Shown here: positions 1-13,304 of the stretch, piece after piece
Position numbering within the stretch: position 1 is the first letter of the stretch
Layout of the letters: each line of letters opens with the position of its first letter
Assembly (NCBI GenBank): GCA_038373865.1
Contig: JAXGGA010001613.1
Coordinates: forward strand, 82,004 to 146,003
DNA from: Uloborus plumipes
Lineage: Eukaryota > Arthropoda > Arachnida > Araneae > Uloboridae
Direction of reading: 5' to 3'
DNA length: 64,000 bases
Program-made: the position numbers and the translations under genes
Notes under the pieces: generated by a model
Databases searched by the model: none
What the model saw: only the letters and a program-made list of their open reading frames with translations
What the model was told of the DNA's origin: nothing

Positions 1-2453
1 CTAACGTTGGAAGTAGATGTTCGTGAAAGAGTTTTTTTTTAAATTATTTCTTTTACGGGGCAAGGATCTGAATGCATAAATATACTGACTTTCTGTCTGC
101 GGCTCACGCAAGCACTCCGGATTTCTTACAAATTTTGAAAGGCAGAATTAAATAGCAACACGGATATGATGATACGAATGTTCAAAGACGAGTTGTTCCG
201 CTCCATTGTTTAAGGTAAAATGATTCGGGGATGAAAGCATAGTGAAAATTAGATTAAAGAATTCATTAAATATAAATATTCAGGTTTCTAATGTTAGCTC
301 TTTCCTGACCTAAAATTTCTTTTACGTGATATTTTTTTTTTCTTTAACTGATAGGTTACTCTGGCAAATAAACAAAACACACCTTGGTGACTAGTTCTTT
401 CAGAATCAGAATTTTTCAGAAGCCATGATGAATTTTCTTGTCAACTATTGCCACTGAATTTTCTTGTAAACTTCGAGAAATAAATTGTCTGGCACTTAAA
501 ATGTTCTCCTGGAGCCATTTTCTAAGATTTTACTATTTTTGACGGTCTCTGTACATATATTTGAATGTATACGATATAGAAATGCTCGCGACTATTTCTC
601 TTGAATATTTTATTTGGCATATTTAGAATACTGAGAATCAATGTTGAAAAATGAATATTAGCACTATTTCTATAACTGATCCATTTTAGTGTTATAAGGC
701 TTTGTACAATTAAATTGTGCACAAATAATCACTTGTTTTATTTTTTCGAAAAGCTATGAGCCGAGAGAGAAGAGGAAACCTGAATCATGCATGTTAGTGT
801 TAGTCTTGCTCGCATGGTGCAGCGCTTTTTCACCCTTTAAATTTTTTTCCCTTTTTTACATCTATCTTAATGTTGTTTCGATCTTTCTTCGGTGTTTTGA
901 AAGTTTCTGTTGCTACAAAAACACATATTTTTACTGGTAGAAAAAGGATGCTTGAAAAGACTTCAACTGCAAACAAAATGTAACCAGGTTCAGGACAAAT
1001 TTCCAGAAGGTTCTTAAGTAAATTGTCCATTTCCACTGGAAAATGACAGGAGACTTTGGAATGCCTAGTTTCTTGCCAATACGTTATGAAACCTGAAATA
1101 TGTTCGGGTCATTCTCACGAAAATAATAGATGATATCCGACACAGTTGAATTTTGTTTATTAATTTGATTTAGATCAACTAATCATATTTGTTTCATTAA
1201 TTCTCCGTTAATTTTTGTATAGTAAAATATCAATTGTTTGTACATAAATAATTTACGAAGAGTTTTTTAATATTTTGTCCACAAATCAGCCCTTAAAAAT
1301 CTCGCTAATCAGGAAGAAAAACTAATAGCAAAACAAGCACAAAAGGAAACAGTTTCTCTAAAACTCATTCTGTCTAAAGTATCAGGGGAATTAATAATCA
1401 GGGGAATTAATCATTAATACTAATGATTTTAAATCCAGCAATTAATTGGGGGCGGGGGGACGTATCACCCAATGTGATGAAAGACACAATTCTTAGAATT
1501 ACTACTTGTTGAGCATTAAACCTTTATCAACCATTGTATTTCCACTTTATTTCTCTAATGTAAACTGTTCAACTGTTGAATTTTTTATGAAGTAATAAAA
1601 AAATCAGATAAATATAATTTAAAACTAATTAAGATATCTTGAGAACAAAAATACACACTAGTCAAAGTCGGTGAAATATTCATTGGAAATTTGCTAAAAA
1701 ATTCAAAAGATAAAACCCTTCACAATCGAAAAAAAAAGTGTTTAAAGGTGAGTACATCTGAAAGATACAATCCTATTTTACCTATGTTTTACATGATAGG
1801 CAACCCCATATTTTTTCCTTTACGTTTTCACGACTAAAAAATAGTACCTCCTTTTATTCATAACAAGGTACAACAACTTTCCTTGAGCTAACTAGCACCA
1901 GTCGGGTAATTTCTGAGTTTATCAAGGGCACACATCTTTGAAGTTTGCGTTTTATATGTATAAAGATATTGTAGTAAGAAACATATAATGCAGCAATATC
2001 TGATGGTTTGCGGTTTTCATCAAGTAGTACGCCACTGGTGTAATAGGAGTGGACATTCAACCAGTTCATATTATAATAATAAAATCTCCAAAAACAAAAG
2101 GAATCAGTCTCACCTTGTTTGTTTATTGTAAAATTCAAAACGGCTAACTAAGTACGGAAGTCCTACCATTTAGTTCTCTGTAAAACATTCCCAAATTCGG
2201 CTTCATTTTTTAACTTGTTTTCCAAATGGCTGTAACAGAACGGATAATGAGAAGCATGGAAAAAGTAGGGACATTAATCAGAAACAATTTTCTAGGCATT
2301 TTTTTTTCTCTCTTAGAGTTTGGACAGCAGTACCTTAATATTTTTTGTAAAAGATATACCATAATTGATAATTTTTATTACTGTTGGAATTCCTTACAAT
2401 CCTAAATCATATTTCAACTCCTAAATTAACCCCTTCCAGGCTCATTTTATTTT

Positions 2454-2730
2454 GGGATTACGGATCAAAAAATGTCATTTTTTATGCTTATTTTCATACA
2501 TACATATCTTTTTAAACATAATAGCATCATTCGCATGCAATATTTCCTAAAAATAAATGTAAAAATATCTATTTAAATGAATGAGTAATTTCGGGATTAC
2601 GGATCAAAAAATGTCAATTTTTTTAATGCTTATTATCATAGATACATATCTTTTTTAACATAATAGCATCATTCGCATGCAACATTTCCTAAAAATAAAT
2701 GTAAAAATATCTACTTAAATAAATGAGTAA
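2454..2730. repeat. Two tandem copies of a ~139-bp unit
   Basis: Copy 1 (2454-2589) and copy 2 (2593-2730) both start GGGATTACGGATC and end in an ATGAGTAA-like sequence. They are nearly identical, with a few substitutions and small indels in T runs. They lie inside the TTAA-flanked element, so the duplication probably arose within the transposon. Confidence 0.9.
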
Positions 2731-2928
2731 TAAATGAGTATTTACCTGTAAAGTTGGCTTTCTATATGGCCGAAATCATTATACTTTGGAGTTGGCGCCT
2801 ACTCTCATCTTAAATTTACAGCTCAAAACACTGTATAGTGCAGCAACAATAGTAAATAAAAGCATCCGAAACCATAAAAGGGATATAATTCGGGAAAGAC
2901 TGGTTGTACCGTGTTAATTTTCACAGTG

Positions 2929-2988
2929 CCCGAGCTACACTCGGGATGAGCCAGAATGGTACTTTCGCTTGCCCGAGTCCAGCTCGGG
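2929..2988. repeat. Pair of CCCGAG/CTCGGG hairpins
   Basis: Two consecutive stem-loops use the same 6-bp stem: CCCGAG...CTCGGG at 2929-2945 and again at 2972-2988, with loops of 5 bases. They are GC-rich in an AT-rich setting and sit in the right subterminal part of the TTAA-flanked element. They may be transposase-binding or structural repeats, which is inference. Confidence 0.6.
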
Positions 2989-5900
2989 AAAAGCCGGGAA
3001 GAGGTTAAACTGAAGCTGGGATACGTAATATTCTCCTTTTTCTTCCAAAGAAAGTTAGTTTTGAGCCTTTTGTAAATTACTAATGCAGAAACAATTGCTA
3101 CTGGATGAATAATTATTAAAATATGATTAATTTGTGTTAAATATTGATATTGATGATAAAAATCTTAAATTTTGGACATGATCTCTAACACTTTCGCGAG
3201 AATGATCCGTTCCCGTTCTAACATATCAGGCTGTTGTGATGCTCACAAAATCTATTGTTCAACTCTTGCTCATTTGTTCATTCTCTTCTTAATCCAAACG
3301 AGTGGATGAGTTTATCAAATACATCGACAGCCTCAACTCGTTTTATTTTCGACTCTGAAACAGACAAAATTCCTGTATTTGTACGTATAATTTTCATGTT
3401 TGATAACTCCTTTCAGTTGGTAGCGTCTCCTTGATTGTCATTATCGAGTTACGCTTTTTCGAATACATTGAATGAATACTTGCATTGCTGTAAAAAATAT
3501 TTCATGCCTTGTTGATGAAACCACAAATCTGTAACTACGCATAACTATTTTTAAATTTTTGCAGACTGAGCTTAACAGGTAAATAGATGTTTTGTTTATA
3601 GTGTGAATGTTTTCTAATGAAGTAAATCTTGTAATATTTTAATAAGTATTTTTTTTCGAATTTGAATATAGACTTCCCAAGTATATTAAACAACTACTTG
3701 CTTAAAAATATAGCAATAATAAACACCTGAAATCGTTTATAACTTACAAACTCCGAAGTACTGTACTTCAAAATTGATTTCGTAAAGTACATGGTAGTTG
3801 TTTAGTGCACTTAACAATAAATAATGGAGATGGTTCAGAATTTAAGAAACTGCTAGGACTTCTTTTCTTCATTAAAATGAAACATCAACTTTAGTCAAAT
3901 ACCCTACGTATCGATTTTTAAATAAAATGAATTGAATTCCAGAATGTACTGAAGTATAAAAATGGTAACAATTTTTTAAATATCAGAAAGAAAAAATATA
4001 ACTTACATTAAATACCGACACAACGAATTTTGTCAGAAATGCAGCAATTTATATTCTGCGTTCATGTCATGTGTTCTTCTAGATGGATCTATTAAAATAA
4101 GATGAAATTTTGCCACACATTACGTATGGTTAAATTTGTTAAAATGTTCACGTTTTCATAAGATAGTTATTAAATGAAGCAATGTTATGAGCAGCAAAAA
4201 ATTTAATAGTGAATATTTAGTGTGAATCATACCAAGTAAATTTGTTGCTTCATAAAAGAAATATGTGCTGTTTCTAGAGAAATAGTACACAGGACGAAGC
4301 CTACAGGCCGTATGCGGCCTTCAATGTCATTTAATGAAATTTAAGTTCAGTGCGAAATTAAAATAACTATTCCTTACATATTTTACAAGCAAAAATCGGT
4401 AGAAATTGAAAAAATTTCTACCGAAGCAGAAAACTTTTCACCATTTTCTTCAAGATCAGCTTAAATATAAGCAGAAATTTTGTATCAATTTTGTACATAC
4501 ATCACAGAATGTTAACAGGCAGCACATTTTTGTTGTTAACAAATAACTTATTACAAATACTATTAACTTTATACCATCAGGGATTAGTATACTCTTGAAC
4601 TATGAATGATATTACACCGACGTTGTTAAATTTAAAAAAAAAGAAAAAAAAAAAAACAGCAAATGCGACTTTTAAACCTCAGTTTTTGAAAACGCAAAAG
4701 CGGCTTTTAAGCTGAGTTTTCTAGCTCTGTTTCATGCTTTCGAATATTACAGTCAGTACCCTTGATCTAAGAAAATATGTTCAAAGAGATGAACGGTTAA
4801 AAATTTTTAAAAAAGCGCAAAAATTTATAAGTGATTTTGAGGCAATATGTACTAGTAGCAAATGAGACATCGAGGAAAAAACAAACGTTTTTTAAAACAT
4901 TGATGTTCAAAGTTAAGCATGAAGGCTACTTAAAAACACCGGTATTTGGAAATATAATTCAACCGCGACGAGATGGCCGGTGTCAATCAAATGAGAAAAC
5001 GAGTTCATTCCTTAAAATAGGTAGAATTTCTACCCATTCAAATTCCCCCATCAGTTATGAATCCCATTCCTCAATTTTCATCTGCGTATCACCTCTTCCT
5101 AAAAATGGACAATCCTGAAAAAAGGAGGAGTCATAGGCCATCTCTGCGAAGTTGAATTATATCGAGGCTCTGAAACATCTAACTTTAAAATGCATATTCC
5201 TGTATAATACACTCTAAAAGAAGTTATAATTCTGGACTTAAATTCGCTAAACCAATTTTGTGCCAGAGCCAGATTAAGTCAAGCCCAAAAATGGTGATTT
5301 TCATTTTATTACTGCATTGTGAGTAAAATCTTATTCCGCATCAAGGCATGAGAATTTTATTCTTTGAAAGAAATTTCTTTACAAATATTGCAGGGTTGAG
5401 AGAGTGCGAGTCCCATCCATTGAATGCATCAGAGAAACATTTTCACGCTTTCGTGAAAAGTAACAAAAATGGACTTACGTTAGTTTGGCTCTGAGGTACA
5501 GAATTAACTTTTTGAATTGCTTGAAGAAGCTTTTTGAATTGGCAAAGAAAAGCTAATAAAAATATGAGAATTAATTATTTCCTTTCTAAATTAAGTAGCA
5601 AAGCCATAAGTAACTTCTAGAATTAAAGTACAAAAAATTGAAACATCAATATAAATTAATTGGAATAATTTCCTAACATCTTTTAAACTTCCACCTGAAT
5701 AATATAAGAGCTGTAAGCAAGTTATTTAATAATTTATGCAAATCAATTAGAGATATTCGTAAATTTTTCAAAATTGATAAAATGCACACACAAAAAAGAA
5801 AGAAAAGAAAGCAAACGAAAAGAAAGAAAAAAGGAAATATAATACATAATAAACGACTGTTCTAGTATATTTACTTGAAACGAAATTACAGGTATGAATT

Positions 5901-6298
5901 GTACAAATCATATTCAAAACTCAAGCTATATTTAAAGATTATGAATATTAATAGCGACTTGATACAATGTACATATTTGAAACAAAATTATATTTTTTTT
6001 AAAAAAATCGACTTGTTTTAGCAGGTCACAGTAATAAAAGATTCACACATATCTCAGAGAAAAGCTGCATTAAAATAATTTCATATTCATATTTGAGGAA
6101 AACTTTAGAAACATTCAATATTCTGTTCAACAATGCACTGGAAAAAAGGATTGTTAACTTTTCTGCAATATAAGTCTACTAAACAATTAACAATAAAAAA
6201 TTCTTTCTGACGTGATAAATCTCGCAAAAACCAATTATTAAAAAGTCTCTCCTCATAGCAGTGAACTATGAGTATACTCACATTTTGCAAGTAAATGT

Positions 6299-6425
6299 TT
6301 GCTTTCAAATATGAAACATCGCTACCGGAAAAACATCGAACGCAAAACACGGATGTTACAAAAACATCGGCGGTCAAACATAGATGGTAAAAATACCGAT
6401 CTTTTAACAAACATCGATGGTTCGA
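6299..6425. repeat. Degenerate array of ACATCG-containing motifs
   Basis: At least four ACATCG-type motifs (for example AAACATCGCTACCGG, AAACATCGGCGGTC and AAACATCGATGG) recur at roughly 15-20 base spacing, some in altered form. This looks like a decayed short tandem repeat or the end of a DNA transposon. No coding sequence is supported here. Confidence 0.4.
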
Positions 6426-9167
6426 AAATATTAACATTGATGTCGTACTACTTATACTGTCTAGTCTTCTTAGGTAAAACCTTCCGAGTATTTACGCATG
6501 CGTCAGGTCTTATCTGATCTTACCAAAATAGGGAGCCGACAGGTAAGATAACAATAAGGGGAAGAATAATAAAAAGTACTTTGAGACGTATCAAACAGCG
6601 CGGAATGATGCTAATTTCAAATAAATAGTTCAGTTGAATGTGTCAAAAGGATAGAGCGAAGCGCAAGTTTTTAATTTAAAACTTCGGAAAGTTCCCACTT
6701 ACAACCCATCAGCCCTTTTTTGAGTGGAATGATTCGCGAATGTTAGGCACGGTTTTCAAGGAGGGACAGTATGTACTGTGTTTTTAGAAATTCTTTAAAA
6801 TGTTAAATTCTAAAATATACAGTTAGAAGGAAATTGCATGCGTGCAAGTTGAATGAAATGTCAGAAAGTATTGATGATTTTATGTATCCATGATGAGAAA
6901 CCATTAGTGACAAACATTTGTAGCAGAAATTAGACTTGAAAAAAGATAAAAGATATATACTTTAGAAATCAGTCGGATGGGTCTTATTGGTTAGTCATGT
7001 TGAATTTTTCTCATACAGCACATACTTATCTCTAGTACTTTATTATGAAATTGAGCTATTAAACATGCTGCATTTCTATTTAAACTTCATTTTTCTATGA
7101 GACTTAAAAGGAAATCCTACTTTTTGACTATCAATCGCGATTTCGATTTATTCTAAAAAAATGTTTAATACGAATATTTAAAATGTCTAAAAATTACAAA
7201 GCTGCTTATTTTTCGGTGTTCCTGTACATCTGTACCTTGGAGTAAGAACAACTAACGTCAGATTTTGGCCAAATTCAGCTCATGATAGAGATAGTCCATT
7301 TTCGGAGCAAAAACATCCGAACTGAATTACAGTAACTACAATTGCCTAAATCCTGTCCAATTTGCTTCTTCAACGATGAGTTCACTCGCCATTCAAGCTA
7401 GTTAAAATATAAATCTGTTCTTAATGTAGCACTTCACAATAGTCTCTTGACTTGTTCAAAACTTCACTAGGCTCGGGCGTGAAAAAGAGAGAAAAAATTA
7501 ACAAACTTTACGCCCATTTTTTTTTCAAAACTGATATTTTTTATATAGAGTCTTCTTGCTCCAAGGGACTAATATATTAACTATAATTGTTATGTGGTTT
7601 ATTCTTCAAATTGCTGTGTAGAGAAATGGATGTGTTTTCTTTTAGGAGAATGTACGGTATTTCTTTTTCTCTCTGGCGCATGCTAGCTTACAACTGAGTG
7701 TGATCGTTCGTTTTCTTGCATGATATTCTATGTGTTTTTTTGTAAATGTATTTTTGATTATTTGTGTCTTGTGTCTGTTCGTTTGTATTTCAATCATTTT
7801 AAGACATAAATATTCTCGTAAAAGAGTTTATATTCAAAAAGTCTCTTCTGTTTCAGAAACAGCAATTCGAAAATCATAACTAAAGATTAATCCTTGGATT
7901 AACAATGGACACAAATTCACCAATGACAATAGGACACATTAAAAAAAAAGAAGAAAAAGAAAAAAATACTGGAGAAATATAATGTTTTACGTAATAATTT
8001 TCTTCTAAATTGAGAAATTTTAATGGTGTGTAGTTTAAATTTAATTGGTTGTATTTCAACAATTCTAAAATTCCTTGCTTATGGTCCGCCTGGTCCCTGG
8101 TTTCTAGATTATAAACGGCATTGACTGATTCCAACTAAGCGTAACAATGGGGTATATATCAATCCACCAAAATCTTCCTAGGGTTATTGGAGTAAAAAAT
8201 AGGACTGAATTCATTAACCCTTCAGAACTTATTGAAATAAAGATTAAAGATATACAAAGACAACAAAAAAATCTTATTGAAATAAAGATCAAGATTTCAT
8301 TTAAAACGTACTAGCCTACGGTATTGAATATGAAGACGAGTTTGAACACAAAAATTGCAGATAAAACTCGTAGTCTAAACCACCTCGTAGTGAAAAGAAA
8401 GTTTGGTAGACAAATTCAGAAAGTGTACAAAAAACTCAATGTGTCCCAATGATTTTTTTGTATAATTATCTCTCTCTCTCTCCTTTTAATTATTTGTGTC
8501 TTTATTATTGAGAACTTATATAAAATTATTGTAAATTGTCGAGTACGAACAATGAGCTGGAAACTCGATTGTGTAAGAGATTCTTACGTGTACGATTTGT
8601 GTATAACGGGTGCCATTTACTTCATGCTTTCTCCTTAAACAGTTTGAGTGCGGTTGAATATGTGGTCAAATTATCTTTATCCTTTTTAATTTACGTTATA
8701 CTTAATTGTCTCAAGACCATCTATCCATATATTGTTCACACGTGTGACTCACACGTGTTTTGAAGAATCACATCTTTAGTGGGAATGCAGCTTTATTACA
8801 TGCATATTACGGAACTCTAAACATGAAGTTTAAACCCAAAAAATACGTCCACATGCGGTTTTATTATATATTTTTTCAATCTTTTTTTTCTTTCCCGTGA
8901 CATGGCAACTTTTGAGGAACAATGACTTTAATAGATTGACTGCTCTTGAAACTTAATTCTTTTTCATAATGTTAATAAGGAAGAGAATGTGGAGGGGGGT
9001 CATTCGAGCTTAAATGCAGAATTTTTTACGTTCACGTTCGCTTTGCATTCGATAAACGTGGAGGGTGACAAAAAGGTAAGAAACGTTCTCGAGGCTGTTT
9101 CTGGAAACGGAAAGACTTTTTCCCACCCTTCTAATCCGTGATATGTGTGCTGTTATTTTTTTTCTAG

Positions 9168-9264
9168 AGATGGAGTGGAAATGTGCCAATCTTGGGCAAC
9201 CAACACCACCCAACAGATAGACTTAGCGCTAAATATATTTTTTATGGTCTACTTTTTTATACGT
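9168..9264 (+). CDS. slo: slo exon: extracellular S1-S2 loop and most of S2
   Basis: This 97-bp exon (1 base plus 32 codons) follows a T-rich acceptor ending CTAG and is followed by the donor GTAAGT. It encodes a short acidic loop with the motif CQSW, a possible N-glycosylation site (NTT), then TQQIDLALNIFFMVYFFIR. That matches arthropod Slo immediately before the [10 protein letters not shown] motif of the next exon. The final Arg aligns with an S2 voltage-sensor charge of BK channels. The exon ends in phase 0 and joins 10716 in frame. It starts with the last base of a codon, so the missing upstream S1 exon must end in phase 2. It is too short and too closed to appear as a long ORF. Confidence 0.92.
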
Positions 9265-10715
9265 GTAAGTATACGAATAATTTTTCTATTTCCCCTTGAG
9301 TGTAAATAGTACATAACTATACACGTTTAATCGGAAAAGACTTGTGACAACGACTTTTTTCTAAACTTTGATAATGTAAAGCAAAATGTATTGTTTTTAT
9401 TTCGATGTCGAATGTTTCAAACAAGCATATTACTTATAGTTATATCTTTATTTATTTATTCATTTATTTTTTAAGTTTTTACACAAGTAGATCTTACTTT
9501 AATTGAAAATTAATTTTTTTTCTTTTGTTTTGTACTCCATACTGGTTTATTTTATCGTATTTTATCGATGTTGGTATAAAAATGATACCGTAAAAGACCG
9601 AAACCTGGTTAATATCGACAGTATGCGGTGAATGCCAGCATTCACGTACCAAAGACATAGGTAAATGATTGATTATTTTCAGTCAATCACCCATGAAATT
9701 CGACATTCTCCGACTTAAATCTGTATGGTAACACACCTACCACGGTAACATATATTCAGTGCTGATCAAATATATGTCAGGTCCTTATTTTTTTTCTCTT
9801 GACTCTAACTCACACAAAAAACCCTTTTTGGTGAAGTTGTCACAAAATGTGTATATTTAAATATTAGTCGCGACAATATTTGTTAAAATAAACAAATTTA
9901 TTGTTTCATTCAAAACAAGCAAAAATTAACAAGTGAAGTTAATTGAAAATACACAAAATCGCCTTATGATTTTTGACTAAGGCTTCCTGCTAAGTGGTGG
10001 GGCGTGGAGGAGAAAAGTACTGCTTTGGAATATTGATCAATTAAGTTTTTAAGACCAAAGGATTCAAGTTATTCAGTGGATCTCATCCTACTGTTACGTT
10101 CACTGTAACGAGTTGGCGGATAAGTGGGCAAAGAAGTCACTAACAGCTTTATAGAGTAAACTTGACTGTAGATCAGCTGCTGATTAAATAAACTTAAAAA
10201 TTAAATATCTCCGTTGGTTATAACCTCAGTTCTTCTATTTTTCACCATTATTTGGAAGCAAAATACCTATGTATGCTCATATTTAATTCTGTTTTGTCTT
10301 GTGTACTTTATTGCGTGATTCTGGTCAAGGACAGTTATCTTTGAGCCTGTTGTAATGGCTCAATAATAAAAAATAATGATTAAAAAATAATAACATATTT
10401 TAAGTCGCATTAATGGTTCCTAAAGAAAAAAAAATATTGCAAGGAAAAATAGATGTCTCAATCATGCTTTATAAAGCAAAAATAATAACATATTTTAACA
10501 TATTTTAAGTCGCATTAATGATTCCTAAAGAAAAAAAAATATTGCAAGGAAAAATAGATGTCTCAATCATGCTTTGTAAGGCAAAATAGTGAAAAACATT
10601 TAACAACACCACAAAGCGGATTACTGCCACAAAATGTACAGCGTCTTTTTAAAGGTCATAGTAAATGTTTTTGTGTCTTGTTATGTGCCTGTATTTATTC
10701 TATTTTCTTCTACAG
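9265..10715. other. slo intron (GTAAGT...CAG)
   Basis: AT-rich intron of about 1.45 kb. The only structure I see is a tandem duplication of a ~105-bp unit at 10393-10587, just before the acceptor. Confidence 0.8.
10393..10587. repeat. Tandem duplication, ~105-bp period
   Basis: Copy 1 (10393-10484) and copy 2 (10498-10587) share ACATATTTTAAGTCGCATTA, an A9 run and ATGTCTCAATCATGCTTT, with very few differences. The duplication ends about 130 bases upstream of the S2/S3 exon. The near-identity implies a recent event. Confidence 0.9.
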
Positions 10716-10827
10716 TTTATAGCCGCGAGTGACAAGTTGTGGTTCATGCTGGAACTATATTCCTTTGTTGACTACTTCACTATTCCACCGTCCTTCGTCT
10801 CCATCTACCTGGACAGAACGTGGATAG
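10716..10827 (+). CDS. slo: slo exon: end of S2 and S3
   Basis: This 112-bp exon begins in phase 0 after TTCTACAG and ends in phase 1 before GTGAGT. It encodes [17 protein letters not shown], then [20 protein letters not shown]. This is the highly conserved S2-S3 segment of BK channels, membrane-embedded in the voltage-sensor domain. The Asp of VDYF aligns with the S3 acidic charge. The last base G joins GT of the next exon to give the Gly of IGLRF. The identity of the gene is certain from this exon alone. Confidence 0.98.
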
Positions 10828-11885
10828 GTGAGTATCGTCTCTACATTAAGCGAAACCTTCTTATCACTGTATTATTACAAAAGAGAAAGTAACTGTTTTG
10901 ATCTCCGCGATTCGATGTCAAAAACGCCAGCAACATTTGGCACGGTAAACTGTTAGGAGAGCGATGATTTTCTTGAACTTTAATGAGGCATAGTGTTGAG
11001 GAAGGAAAGTTTATACTGTTCTGAAAGGAAATACAGTTTACCTCTTTCGAATTACAAATCTTTTGATTTGTCGAAATAATGAAACGTTCTGGAGTTGATT
11101 AATGAAGGTGAAATTAGTTTCACTCATAAGTTAGTTCAAAATTAGTAATTCGCAAATACTTCAAAAATATTTTTCATGAGTTGAACACTTTAGTGTCATG
11201 TATTTAGGTATTAAACATCCGTTACAAAAATAGTCTTATTAGTTTCTTTTCAAGAGAAAGAGAATCGCTGACCTTTTACAGAAACTAACTTGTTTTTAGG
11301 AAATAAAGCTTTTATCAACAATACATTATTTTCTCTTTCAATAATAAACACAACTTTCCTGTCTATTGTCTGTCATCGAATGCCCATTATTATGGGAGGG
11401 TGTTTTTTTCTTACTTTTTTATGCTTTAAAGGTATTTCAGATCTCAAAATAATATGTAAATAAGAAACAAAAAAAGTTAATGAGATTCAATGGCCAAAAG
11501 CAGAACCTTCCTCAGCGCTCAAGACAATATGTTTTCGAATACACTAGTGACATCTCAGACTTTACTCCATATTAGTTACACGTGGCTATAAAATTTACCG
11601 GCGTGCTGATCCAGTATGCCGTTTTCGCAGACAGTAAACAAAGCGAAGTTCGAGAACTGGATTCCGAACGTTAACAATGAGAACAGTACGAAACTCATTT
11701 AAGTCATTCCTTGTAGAATTGGACCTTTTTGAAACCATTCATACATGATCAACTCCAATCTAGAAGAAATTTTAAACACTGTTTAAAATTTGTATGAAAC
11801 GAAGTTAAGTGAAGTTTTATGTCCCGAATGTTAAAGATGAAATATTAAAGGAATCAAAATTTGGGCTCAATATGCTCATGACTAT

Positions 11886-12161
11886 ACTGTTTAACTACAG
11901 GTTGCACAAGGCACCTTTGAGGATAAAACGTTGTAGCACCACTGATACCCCCTGAAGGGTACAACTTGACTCCCTATGGCACCTTTGCAGGTGCCATTTG
12001 ACTCTTTGGGGTGGCGTTAGACATCCAGAGATTGCCACATGGAAGCAAATAGCACCTGCAAGCGTGCCATAGTGAGCCGAGTGGCACTCCTCAGAGGCTG
12101 CCGTTGGTGCTACAACGTTTCACCCTTAAAGGTGCCTAGTACAACCTGTAGTTTTAACAGT
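11886..12161. mobile_element. TA-flanked MITE with ~60-bp terminal inverted repeats
   Basis: The left end ACTGTTTAACTACAGGTTG pairs with the right end, whose reverse complement starts ACTGTTAAAACTACAGGTTG. The pairing continues through AGGCACCTTT and AACGTTGTAGCACCA. A TA lies close outside each end. The body of ~276 bp has internal copies of GGCACCTTT-like sequence and no transposase. The features suit a Tc1/mariner-type MITE. Confidence 0.75.
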
Positions 12162-13046
12162 GTACAGTATGAAACAATTAGCTTTGTTTGGATGGATCTG
12201 GATATTGTACAAATAAAAACATAGTGATTAAGCGTTTAAGTTACCCGTTATCAGGCTTATGTACTGTAGTAAAGAAATCCTCATCCATGGCTTGATTCAC
12301 TTAGCTATAGAGTATAATCCATTGGAAATGAAGCTCACAATAAAAATGTCAACTGATAATCATCAAATTACCACGGAGAAACGCGAGTCCTCGTCAAGTT
12401 GAATTAACAGACAAACTGAGATATTTTTAACTCACATTTCTGCAACTTTAAAAGTTTGAGCCATGTTTTCTCATTCACATGGAAAAACACCGTAATAAAT
12501 ATTAGAAAGGTACATGTTTTTTAAGTAAGGAAATTAACTCTACTTTCCTTTCTTATAACTTTTTTATTTTGAGATATGAAAATTAAAACAGGAAAAAGTT
12601 GTCACGCTAACTTTGATTGCACATGAGCTATAAAAATTTTAAGATAGTGGTCCTTCAAATTTCGGCAGGAGTGTGTTCAATTGTTCTTATTATGAGGTTC
12701 TCCGGGGGCATTTAAAGTTATTTGATTTACACCAAACTTTTTAAATCAAAAATCAGAGTGGTCTTTAATTTTGCAGTTTTAACATTTAGGATCTATAATT
12801 TTATCAGAGAATCAGTAGTGTACAAATTTTCGCAAAGATGGGCGACTGTTGGGTGGGGATTAATAATTAGTTGTCATGAAATGACCCATTATTCTTTGCC
12901 ACTTTCACGAAACAACGAATTTTTATGCTGGAGACGAAATACAATTTCATTTAAACTCATTTACGAATTACAGATTATCTCCAGCAGAATATATCTTCGT
13001 TACTTTAATAAGAATAAACCCTCCAGTTTTATTCTAACTGAGAAAT

Positions 13047-13304
13047 GAAGGGGCAAGTGGATAAATGTTATATGTGACAATTTTGAGAAAGCTTACTTTA
13101 ATACCATGCATGAAGGTGAAAAGGTAATAATTTTTTTTGAAAGCCTTTTCTAGAAATTAAAAAAAATGTCACATATCACTTTTATTCACTTGCGCCTTCA
13201 ATGGTGTGTGTGAGTTAACACAATTGAACACACACTAATTTGAATTTATATAAATCGGCGAAATTCAAATGTAACATATCACCTTTATCCACACTTGCCC
13301 CTTC
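13047..13304. mobile_element. Short inverted-repeat element with three related segments
   Basis: The left end GAAGGGGCAAGTGGATAAA is mirrored at the right end (13277-13304) and again, less exactly, inside (about 13168-13202). Each copy is followed inward by an ACATATCAC/GTTATATGTGAC-like sequence. It looks like a ~260-bp MITE with an extra terminal repeat. It ends about 215 bases before the S4 exon. Confidence 0.6.

Larger units (their letters stand above)
2430..3004. mobile_element. TTAA-flanked non-autonomous element (piggyBac-like MITE)
   Basis: The element is bounded by TTAA at 2426-2429 and 3005-3008. Its ends are inverted: the left reads CCCCTTCCAGGCT and the right, reverse-complemented, reads CCTCTTCCCGGCT. 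TTAA duplication with C-rich termini is the hallmark of piggyBac-type elements. It encodes no transposase, so it would need one in trans. Inside are two tandem copies of a ~139-bp unit (2454-2730) and two small hairpins near the right end. Confidence 0.7.
1..9167. other. Intron or 5' flank of slo; no exon recognised
   Basis: This stretch precedes the first recognisable slo exon. I searched for the expected S0/S1 and N-terminal coding sequence and did not find it, so those exons are probably upstream of the window. It holds a TTAA-flanked element (2430-3004), a run of imperfect ACATCG-type motifs (about 6299-6425), a purine-rich tract (about 5790-5840) and a short CT tract (8471-8483). The rest is AT-rich with only short chance ORFs. 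Confidence 0.7.
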
